Assembly: GCF_900090275.1 (NCBI RefSeq)
Contig: NZ_LT607755.1
Span: 4,836,001 to 4,900,000, forward strand
Direction: 5' to 3'
Length of the DNA: 64,000 nucleotides
From: Micromonospora zamorensis
GTDB lineage: Bacteria > Actinomycetota > Actinomycetes > Mycobacteriales > Micromonosporaceae
Positions 16,938 to 24,777 of this stretch are shown in pieces. A program made the position numbers and the translations under genes. The notes beneath the pieces were generated by a model. The model was not told where the DNA came from. It saw nothing but the letters and a program-made list of their open reading frames with translations, and made no database searches. Positions within the stretch are counted from its first letter, which is position 1. Every line of letters begins with the position of its first letter.

Positions 16938-17228
16938 TTATCGGGTGACGCTGCGGCGGCGACCAACGCCGGCCACCAGCGCGACCGCGATCGCGGCCAC
17001 CACGACCTGCACCAGCAGCTCGGCCCAGTCGATACCGTTCGTCTCGGTCGCGATGCCGATGGCCCGCGCCAGCACGGTGCCCAGCAGAGCCGCACCCACA
17101 CCGATCAACAGGTGCAGCCAGATCGGCATGTTCTGCCGACCCGGAACAACCAGGCGGCCCAGCGCGCCGACGATGAGACCAACAACGATCGCAGTGATGA
17201 TGCCCCACACGGTGAGCTCCACGGCCAC
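16938..17228 (-). CDS. GlsB/YeaQ/YmgE family stress-response membrane protein, copy 1
   Basis: Small membrane protein of 96 residues with three hydrophobic segments (about 5-27, 34-58, 70-90) and the family glycine motifs GLIVGALGRLVVPG and LIGVGAALLGT. Members accumulate under envelope, acid or general stress; the exact function is unknown. The ATG is preceded by GGAGGGTGGCC. A second copy at 17682 is almost identical: only the last eight residues differ slightly (GRRRSVTR here). The upstream region is duplicated too, including a candidate GTTT-N16-GGGCAA promoter. Confidence 0.92.
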   Translation of the reverse strand: MAVELTVWGIITAIVVGLIVGALGRLVVPGRQNMPIWLHLLIGVGAALLGTVLARAIGIATETNGIDWAELLVQVVVAAIAVALVAGVGRRRSVTR

Positions 17229-17315
17229 CCTCCTTCAAAGAATGTCTGACACACCAGCGTGTGCTTCCTGTCGTGACCACTAATTGCCCGACCCAACGAA
17301 AATCCAAACCGACTC
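16972..17315. repeat. 344 bp direct repeat, copy 1 (GlsB gene and its promoter region)
   Basis: Bases 16972-17315 match 17716-18059 at a constant offset of 744, with three substitutions seen in the upstream part (near 17279 and 17294-17295) and none noticed in the coding part. It covers all but the last codons of the GlsB gene plus 87 bp upstream. Similarity ends abruptly at both edges, which suggests a recent duplication. Confidence 0.9.
17284..17309 (-). promoter_or_regulatory. Candidate stress promoter of GlsB copy 1
   Basis: On the minus strand GTTT-N16-GGGCAA, 55 bp upstream of the start codon. It resembles SigB/SigF promoters (GNNT-N14-16-GGGTAY) except for C in place of T in the -10. 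Kept in both copies of the duplication. Confidence 0.35.
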
Positions 17316-17452
17316 CATCCACCAAACGATCACGATTTGGCAGACACGAACACGTTCCGCCGACCGGCGATCGCCCGACGGACGCCGGTCCTGCCGAGGT
17401 CTCCGACCTGGCGGCGATCCCCGACCTACCGGCGCCGCTGGCGACATGATCA

Positions 17453-17517
17453 ACACGGAATCCTTGAAACTGGGGTATCGGAGGCCCTGGGACACCCCGA
17501 CTTCCCTGAACCCGAGT
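17453..17517. repeat. 65 bp palindromic repeat, copy A
   Basis: Core GGGGTATC-N11-GACACCCC, starting 19 bases into the element; ends ACACG and CGAGT. Least symmetrical of three copies; the outer arm is degraded on the left. Confidence 0.65.
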
Positions 17518-17612
17518 CGATCACGGCGGGCTCGACCGGCCGAGCCGGCGAACCAGGGTTACGGCCGGCCACGATCCGAAGAGCCAGCCGCCCTCCGAAC
17601 AGGAGGAACGCC

Positions 17613-17646
17613 GATGGGCGCCCGACCTGTCGGTCGGGCGCCCATC
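17613..17646 (-). terminator. Terminator of second GlsB gene
   Basis: A perfect 15-base stem (GATGGGCGCCCGACC and its complement) with a four-base loop, 36 bases after the copy 2 stop. It is different in sequence from the terminator of copy 1, so the duplication did not include it. Confidence 0.8.
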
Positions 17647-17681
17647 AAAGATCTAGCAGTGGTACGGGGTGATGCTCGGTG

Positions 17682-17972
17682 TTACCGGGTCACGCGGCGG
17701 CGGCCACCCACACCTGCCACCAGCGCGACCGCGATCGCGGCCACCACGACCTGCACCAGCAGCTCGGCCCAGTCGATACCGTTCGTCTCGGTCGCGATGC
17801 CGATGGCCCGCGCCAGCACGGTGCCCAGCAGAGCCGCACCCACACCGATCAACAGGTGCAGCCAGATCGGCATGTTCTGCCGACCCGGAACAACCAGGCG
17901 GCCCAGCGCGCCGACGATGAGACCAACAACGATCGCAGTGATGATGCCCCACACGGTGAGCTCCACGGCCAC
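17682..17972 (-). CDS. GlsB/YeaQ/YmgE family stress-response membrane protein, copy 2
   Basis: A 96-residue twin of the protein at 16938, identical except near the C-terminus (GGRRRVTR against GRRRSVTR). Three membrane segments, conserved glycine motifs, and the same ribosome binding site (GGAGGGTGGCC). Both copies are intact, so dosage or separate regulation may be selected, or the duplication is simply young. The two have different terminators. Confidence 0.92.
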   Translation of the reverse strand: MAVELTVWGIITAIVVGLIVGALGRLVVPGRQNMPIWLHLLIGVGAALLGTVLARAIGIATETNGIDWAELLVQVVVAAIAVALVAGVGGRRRVTR

Positions 17973-18059
17973 CCTCCTTCAAAGAATGTCTGACACACCA
18001 GCGTGTGCTTCCTGTCGTGACCGCTAATTGCCCGACCCTCCGAAAATCCAAACCGACTC
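17716..18059. repeat. 344 bp direct repeat, copy 2
   Basis: Second copy of the repeat at 16972-17315, same orientation, offset 744. Confidence 0.9.
18028..18053 (-). promoter_or_regulatory. Candidate stress promoter of GlsB copy 2
   Basis: GTTT-N16-GGGCAA on the minus strand, the same element as for copy 1; two substitutions relative to copy 1 fall in the spacer only. Confidence 0.35.
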
Positions 18060-18306
18060 ACCTCAGATAGCAGCGCCAGACGTCAATGCCCAGAGCTGCG
18101 TCGGTTTCGCGTGGGAGCGCATCCACACAGGTGGGAGCCCATCTGGTAACCCCCGGTGCTCCGCGACAGCGCAAGAAAATTTTCTTCCCGGCACTGTCCG
18201 GTGCCGGGTGGCCGGTGGCCGGTGGCGCGCCCCGGGGCCGGTGGCCGAACCCAGTGGCCGGCGCGGTGGCGGTGGCGGTGGCCGGCGCGGTGGCGGTGGC
18301 CGGTCG

Positions 18307-18371
18307 ACTCGCGTTTCGGGAAGTCGGGGTATCGCCGACCCTTTGACACCCCGACTTCCCGGAAGCCGAGT
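18307..18371. repeat. 65 bp palindromic repeat, copy B
   Basis: Best copy: GGGAAGTCGGGGTATC-N11-GACACCCCGACTTCCC, 15 of 16 paired, flanked by ACTCG and CGAGT. Confidence 0.75.
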
Positions 18372-18396
18372 GGATCTAGCGCCGAGCTGAGCCAAC

Positions 18397-18450
18397 GATG
18401 CGGCGCAGGCGAACGATGCGGCGCAGGCGAACGATGCGGCGCAGGCGAAC
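18397..18450. repeat. Tandem array, three 18 bp units
   Basis: Three exact copies of GATGCGGCGCAGGCGAAC. Confidence 0.9.
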
Positions 18451-18578
18451 GCCGCCGGGAGACATCTGCTGGCGGCAGCACCCCTGAGAGCGGGTACATC
18501 TCGACCACGCCCGCACGCAGGGCGCCGACAGCGGAGCTCCAGCTGCTCACCCTCGACTTGCTCGACGCTTCTTGATCG

Positions 18579-18643
18579 ACTCGGGTTGCAGGAAGGCGGG
18601 GTGTCGAGCAGCCCCGGATACCTCGATTTTCATGAAGTCGAGT
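18579..18643. repeat. 65 bp palindromic repeat, copy C
   Basis: ACTCG, core GGGGTGTC-N11-GATACCTC at position 20, ending CGAGT; the same length and internal spacing as copies A and B, though the sequence has drifted. Confidence 0.68.
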
Positions 18644-18697
18644 GGGTGGGCTGTGGACTTCGGTTACGCCGGGCGCCCCGCGCAAGGCCGCGCCACC

Positions 18698-18751
18698 CGA
18701 GAGCACTCCACCACGCGAGAGCACCCCACGACACGAGAGCACCCCACCGCA
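18698..18751. repeat. Tandem array, three 18 bp units (imperfect)
   Basis: Units CGAGAGCACTCCACCACG, CGAGAGCACCCCACGACA and CGAGAGCACCCCACCGCA. Unrelated in sequence to the array at 18397 but with the same period. Confidence 0.8.
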
Positions 18752-18803
18752 AAAGAGCGCCCACCACGCAAGCAACGCGCCGGCGGACCCGCCGCGGGAG
18801 CTG

Positions 18804-20681
<1,878 letters not shown>

Positions 20682-20797
20682 AGCGGTCCGTTCTGGTCGG
20701 CTGACGTGAACAGGCCGGCGCGCCGCCGACCCCCTCTATGTTCCCACGCCGCCGGGGCACGCCCGCTGCGCGGGCGATGGATCGGCCCGAGGACCCC

Positions 20798-21334
20798 TCA
20801 CTCCATCGGCGGTTCGACGAAGAGCGCGGCCAGCCGGGGCAGCCGTCGGCGGGCCTCCTCCTCGTCGTCGAAGTCCCAGAAGTCGTTGAGGTCCGGCGCA
20901 CGCACCGGGTCGCGGTCCGCCGGCAACTCGGTCGCGGTGGCCTTTCGGTACGCGTCCCAGGGCACCGACAGCATCTGCTCGGCGGAGAACTCCTCGCCGC
21001 TGAGCGAGGCCGCCCGCACCTGGGGCAACTCGGCCAGCGAGTCCGGTTCGGCGACCGCCCGGGCAAAGACCGCCCGACCCTGGGTCATCAGCCAGCCCCG
21101 GAAGTGCTCGAAGCCGTCGGCGGAAGCGCCGCCGTTGATCAGGTACGCCGCACCCCACAGATCCGCCTTGTGCGAGGCGGCCAGCACTCTCGTCTGGTGC
21201 CGGGCGTACCCGATGATGTCCTCCGGGTCGCGTTCGGCGAGCAGCGCGACCGCCCGCGCGGCGACCGGCCCGGGCTCTCCCCCACCGCCCGCTCGCGCCT
21301 GGTCGATCAGCTGCCAGAAGTCCTCGGTCCTCAT
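20798..21334 (-). CDS. DUF4240 domain-containing protein
   Basis: A 178-residue soluble protein starting MRTEDFWQLIDQAR, with the DUF4240 pattern INGGASADGFEHFRGWLMTQGR and SVPWDAYRKATATELP. These actinobacterial proteins have no known function, although the FRGWLMTQGR segment recurs in proteins linked to antimicrobial or WGR-type systems. Divergent from the phosphotransferase gene, the starts being 58 bp apart. Confidence 0.85.
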   Translation of the reverse strand: MRTEDFWQLIDQARAGGGGEPGPVAARAVALLAERDPEDIIGYARHQTRVLAASHKADLWGAAYLINGGASADGFEHFRGWLMTQGRAVFARAVAEPDSLAELPQVRAASLSGEEFSAEQMLSVPWDAYRKATATELPADRDPVRAPDLNDFWDFDDEEEARRRLPRLAALFVEPPME

Positions 21335-21392
21335 GGCTTGGCAGTCTGGCAGTGTCGCCGCGCGTCGCGCACGTACCCCGGGGCAGCATGGT

Positions 21393-22382
21393 GTGGTGTC
21401 TCTTCCCCCGCTGCCGCCGGTGCCCTACCACGCGAGTGCGCTGCGCCCGTCCTGGCCGACGCTGCCGGCGGCGCTGCGGGCCGCGGTCGCCGACCGGCTG
21501 GGCGCGCCGGTGGTCACCGCCCGGGTCGCGGGTGCGGGCTTCACCCGCGGCTTCGCCGCAGTGCTCCACACCGCCGACGGTGGCCGGGCCTTCGTGAAGG
21601 CGGCACCCGCCGCCGAGCAACCGCATCTGGTCCAGTGGTACGCCCGGGAGGCCGCGATCCTGGATCGGCTGCCGGCCGACCTGCCGGCGCCCCGCCCTCG
21701 GTGGACCCTGTCCGAAGCTGGCTGGTTCGTGCTCTGCACCGAGGCCGTCGACGGCCACACCCCGCGTCTGCCCTGGGTGCCCGCCGAGTTGGACGCCACC
21801 CTCGCCGGGTACGCGCAGGTCGCCGCCGCCCTGGCCGACCCCCCGGTCGAGCTGACCGCGCTCGGCCTGCCGCAGCTGTCGGACCTGGCCCGCTCGGACA
21901 TCCTCTGGTGGGAGGAGGTCGCCGCCGGGCGCGAGCCGGCCCCACCACTGCCCGCTCCGGCGCAGGGTCGCCTGGCTGAGCTGGTGGCGCTGGAGTCCCG
22001 CCTCCCCCGGTACGCCGCCGGGGCGACCAGCCTGATCCACGGCGACCTGCGGGTCGACAACGTGCTGATCGACGCGCACGGCCGAGCCTGGTTCTGCGAC
22101 TGGACGTGGGTCTGCTCCGGCCCGGCCTGGTTCGACCTGGCCGGCCTGCTGCTCACCGCGTACGCCAGCGGGCTGGACGCGGACCGGCTCTTCGCCACGC
22201 ACCCGACGACAGTCGGCGCGCCCCCGGACGCACTGGACGCGACCCTGGCCGCGTTGGCCGGCTACTACCTCACCGGTGCTGCTGCGGCGCCGCCGACGGC
22301 CTCGCCGCACCTGCCCGCCCACCAGCGGTGGAGTGGCGAGCAGTCCCTCGACTGGCTCGCCCGCCGCCAGGGCTGGCGGTGA
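21393..22382 (+). CDS. Aminoglycoside phosphotransferase (APH/ChoK-like) family protein
   Basis: Protein-kinase-like fold of 329 residues. The nucleotide-binding Lys is in AFVKAAPA; the catalytic loop is LIHGDLRVDNVLI (Asp of HGD as base, Asn of DN) and the metal-binding Asp is in FCDWTW. The family phosphorylates antibiotics, choline, sugars and other small molecules; nothing here proves aminoglycoside resistance. Two adjacent GTG codons at 21393 and 21396 are possible starts; neither has a strong ribosome binding site. Confidence 0.85.
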   Translation: MVSLPPLPPVPYHASALRPSWPTLPAALRAAVADRLGAPVVTARVAGAGFTRGFAAVLHTADGGRAFVKAAPAAEQPHLVQWYAREAAILDRLPADLPAPRPRWTLSEAGWFVLCTEAVDGHTPRLPWVPAELDATLAGYAQVAAALADPPVELTALGLPQLSDLARSDILWWEEVAAGREPAPPLPAPAQGRLAELVALESRLPRYAAGATSLIHGDLRVDNVLIDAHGRAWFCDWTWVCSGPAWFDLAGLLLTAYASGLDADRLFATHPTTVGAPPDALDATLAALAGYYLTGAAAAPPTASPHLPAHQRWSGEQSLDWLARRQGWR

Positions 22383-22403
22383 CGCGGCCTGGCGGCGGGC
22401 TGG

Positions 22404-22435
22404 CCTGACGGTGACGCGGCCTGACGGTGACGCGG
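22404..22435. repeat. Two 16 bp tandem units
   Basis: CCTGACGGTGACGCGG occurs twice in a row just after the phosphotransferase stop, with degraded copies on both sides. Confidence 0.7.
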
Positions 22436-22539
22436 CCTGACCTGGGCGCGACGCGGGCCCGGGGTGAGCCGTCCTAACGGTCGAGGGCGTAATCTGGTGG
22501 TCGACGGGCCGGGTCCGTCCGCGCGAAGGCCGAGCCGTT

Positions 22540-22568
22540 TTGGCTCGTCCCGGGCGACCTGGTAACCT
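22540..22568 (+). promoter_or_regulatory. Likely housekeeping promoter of rpsT
   Basis: TTGGCT, a 17-base spacer and TAACCT, 82 bp upstream of the rpsT start. Good match in spacing and key bases to a vegetative sigma promoter. Confidence 0.6.
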
Positions 22569-22649
22569 GGCTCTTCGCGCAGCGGTGACGCATGTTCGTC
22601 ATCCAGCGCACAAGCTGACCAACCCGAGCTATCAAGACGAGGCTGTCGC

Positions 22650-22919
22650 GTGGCGAACATCAAGTCCCAGATCAAGCGCAACCGGCAGAACGAGAAGGCC
22701 CGGCTGCGCAACAAGTCGGTCAAGTCGTCGCTGAAGACCGCCGTCCGGAAGTTCAACGAGGCTGCCGAGGCCGGTGACGTCGAGAAGGCCACCGCGCTGA
22801 TGCTGGACGCCTCTCGCAAGCTGGACAAGGCCGTCAGCAAGGGCGTGATCCACTCCAACCAGGCCGCGAACCGCAAGTCCGCGATCGCGAAGCGCGTGGG
22901 TGCGCTCTCCGCCGCCTGA
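22650..22919 (+). CDS. rpsT: 30S ribosomal protein S20
   Basis: Small-subunit protein that binds 16S rRNA. All 89 residues fit the family: basic start [20 protein letters not shown], a helical middle and C-terminal [18 protein letters not shown] start. Monocistronic between its own promoter and a strong terminator, convergent with the holA operon. Confidence 0.97.
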   Translation: MANIKSQIKRNRQNEKARLRNKSVKSSLKTAVRKFNEAAEAGDVEKATALMLDASRKLDKAVSKGVIHSNQAANRKSAIAKRVGALSAA

Positions 22920-22945
22920 CGACTCAACCGTCAGACCGATTCGGA

Positions 22946-22971
22946 AAGCCCCGGGCTCAGGCCCGGGGCTT
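22946..22971 (+). terminator. rpsT terminator
   Basis: AAGCCCCGGGC-TCAG-GCCCGGGGCTT, a perfect 11-base stem 26 bases after the rpsT stop. Confidence 0.85.
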
Positions 22972-23013
22972 CCGCGTGTCCGCGGGCCGGTGTCGTGCCC
23001 GCAGACCAGACGG

Positions 23014-23130
23014 CTCAATCTCACGGGCCGACGCTCAATCCGCGGGCCGCGCTGAGTCGGACGGGCCGACGCTCGATCCGACCGACCAGCGTTCGATCTG
23101 ACGGGTCGGGCTCAGTCTGACGGGTCGGGG
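23014..23130. repeat. Six degenerate units of about 20 bp
   Basis: Successive units start CTCAATC, CTCAATC, CTGAGTC, CTCGATC, TTCGATC and CTCAGTC, each followed by a variant of CGACGGGCCGACG. The last one and a half units lie inside the 3' end of the gene at 23112 and encode its final residues. Confidence 0.65.
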
Positions 23131-23534
23131 CGGCGGGCGGGCGGCACCGAATCCGCGGTGATCACCACGCCGGTGACGCTGTGCGAGATCCACTCCACCT
23201 GGGCTCGGCCGACCGCCGGCTCCATCTGCCGTCGGAACCGGTCCCGTTCCTGCTCGGGCACGAGCGCGGCGGAACGGACCACGATCGCGGCCACCATGTC
23301 GTTGAGCTTGACCATGGCCGCCACCACGACGGGCAGCACCAGCACCGCCCACCAGGTGACCAGCTCGGCGAGGGCGAGCAGCACCGCCAGAGCGATGGTG
23401 CCCTCGAAGAAGAGGAAGCACAGCACGCCGCCGGGGTTGACGAACCGCAGGCCGAGGAGTCGGGCGTACAGCGGCCGGTAACGCTCCTCGTCCACGGGGA
23501 TGGTGGCCCAGGCCGGGCGGTTCGCCCCCGTCAC
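23112..23534 (-). CDS. Small two-TM membrane protein
   Basis: A 140-residue protein of unknown function with two adjacent hydrophobic segments (residues about 35-55 and 60-78) and a charged C-terminal half. The GTG start overlaps the holA stop (GTGA), so it is coupled to holA; I do not recognise the family. Its last residues are encoded by the degenerate repeat array, so the C-terminus may be variable between strains. Confidence 0.72.
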   Translation of the reverse strand: MTGANRPAWATIPVDEERYRPLYARLLGLRFVNPGGVLCFLFFEGTIALAVLLALAELVTWWAVLVLPVVVAAMVKLNDMVAAIVVRSAALVPEQERDRFRRQMEPAVGRAQVEWISHSVTGVVITADSVPPARRPDPSD

Positions 23535-24511
23535 CTGGTGCTGCCCTGCCGGGCCGCGGCGACGGAGAAGACCGCACGCTCCAGGGCGTACGCCCGATCG
23601 TCGGAGCCGCCCTTGACGGCCGCGTTGCACTCGGCGGCGACCTGCATGGCCCGGACCAGGCCCTCCGGGGTCCAACCACGCCCCTGCCGCTGCGCCCGCT
23701 CGATCTTCCACGCGGGCATCCCGAGGCTGCTGGCGAGCTGGTACGGGTTGCCCCGCCCAGCCGAGGCCACCCGGGCAACCGTGCGTACCCCGTCGGCCAG
23801 GGCGTCGGCGATGGGCACCGGGTCGACCCCGACGTGCAGGGCCCAGCGCAGTGCCTCCAGCGCCGCCGGCACGTCGCCAACCATGGTGGCGTCCGCCACG
23901 GTGAAGCCGGTCACCTCGACCCTGCCGCGGTAGTAACGGGAGACCGTGTCGGCGCTGATCCGCCCGTCCGTGTCAGCGATCAGTTGGGAACAGGCGGCGG
24001 CCAGCTCGCGCAGGTCGTTGCCGACCGCCGCGATGAGCGCCTCGGCGGCGTCGTCGGTGCATTTTCCGCCAGCTCGGCGGATCTCGTCGCGGACGAAGGC
24101 CAGCCGGTCGCGGTGCCCCTTGAGCTTGGCCGCCGGGACGACAGTCGCACCGGCTGCCCGCAGCCCGTCGGCGAACGCCTTGCCCTTGGCGCCGCCCAGG
24201 TGCAGCACCAGCAGTTGGACGTCCGGGTCGGGGTTCTTCGCGTATGCGAGCAGTGCGGCGACCAGATCCTTGCGAGCGTCCTGACCGGAGCGCAGGATCA
24301 GCAGCCGCCGTCCACCGAACAGCGACGGGCTGAGCATCTCGGCAATCTCGCCGACGGTGAGCGCGCTGGCCTGGTATTCGCGGACGTCCGCTTCGGGGTC
24401 GACACCGCGAACCTTCGCGACAGCTTCGGTGACCGCGCGCGTGGCGAGCAGCTCCTCGTCACCGAGGACGAGCAGAATGGGGGCGAGGCTGGCGGGGGTC
24501 ACGCCGCCCAT
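23531..24511 (-). CDS. holA: DNA polymerase III subunit delta
   Basis: Clamp-loader subunit that opens the beta clamp. The 326-residue protein has the HolA pattern ILLVLGDEELLATRAV, GRRLLILRSGQDARKDLVAAL, a degenerate AAA+ fold, and the C-terminal collar domain (RAYALERAVFSVAAAR). I chose the ATG at 24509-24511; a GTG three codons downstream is also possible. It follows comEC at the usual actinobacterial position, separated here by 266 bp of unusual sequence. Confidence 0.93.
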   Translation of the reverse strand: MGGVTPASLAPILLVLGDEELLATRAVTEAVAKVRGVDPEADVREYQASALTVGEIAEMLSPSLFGGRRLLILRSGQDARKDLVAALLAYAKNPDPDVQLLVLHLGGAKGKAFADGLRAAGATVVPAAKLKGHRDRLAFVRDEIRRAGGKCTDDAAEALIAAVGNDLRELAAACSQLIADTDGRISADTVSRYYRGRVEVTGFTVADATMVGDVPAALEALRWALHVGVDPVPIADALADGVRTVARVASAGRGNPYQLASSLGMPAWKIERAQRQGRGWTPEGLVRAMQVAAECNAAVKGGSDDRAYALERAVFSVAAARQGSTR

Positions 24512-24777
24512 ATTCGCACGGCCCGGCTCGGGATCGTGCCTGCTCATTCGCTGCTTGGTCGGCGCAGCCCGCACACAGCGCAAATCCCGACATCTATCTC
24601 AATTCCCCATGCAATCCGCAATTTACCCGCATCTTCAGCCCTGACGGCGACCTGGGCCGCACCGGAACGCCCGTATGGAGTTGATCCACACGGGATCAGC
24701 GATATCGCGATGTCGGACAGCTGTTCATACCGCGATATCAGCAAATCGGAGTCGATCAGCACCTCCCCGCCGTCGGC
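24512..24777. other. Locally AT-richer 266 bp spacer with inverted repeat
   Basis: Between comEC and holA, visibly less GC-rich than its neighbours. Contains GATATCGCG (24701-24709) and CGCGATATC (24731-24739) as an inverted repeat with 21 bases between. A 72-codon minus-strand frame (24544-24762) exists, but its GTG follows a GGAGG with no spacing and it has no recognisable domain, so I leave it uncalled. Confidence 0.5.

Larger units (their letters stand above)
17229..17681. other. 453 bp region between the GlsB copies
   Basis: Contains the duplicated promoter region of copy 1 (to 17315), a 65 bp palindromic repeat (17453-17517) and the terminator of copy 2 (17613-17646). No coding sequence is supported. 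Confidence 0.6.
17973..18803. other. 831 bp gene-free region rich in repeats
   Basis: Holds the duplicated promoter region (to 18059), a GGTGGC/GGCCGGT-rich low-complexity stretch (about 18205-18303), two 65 bp palindromes and two 18 bp tandem arrays. A 230-codon frame on the minus strand crosses all of these repeats and I do not regard it as a gene. Confidence 0.6.

Noticed and set aside
18397..18751. Possible CRISPR array
   Set aside because: Units are 18 bp without spacers, and there are no cas genes.
18083..18775. A 230-codon minus-strand frame with internal peptide repeats
   Set aside because: The repeats come from the two 18 bp arrays and the frame also crosses two palindromic elements. 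No ribosome binding site, domain or normal amino-acid composition.
24544..24762. 72-codon minus-strand frame in the comEC-holA spacer
   Set aside because: The start codon abuts the GGAGG with no spacing and the product has no recognisable features. Mentioned as a finding instead.
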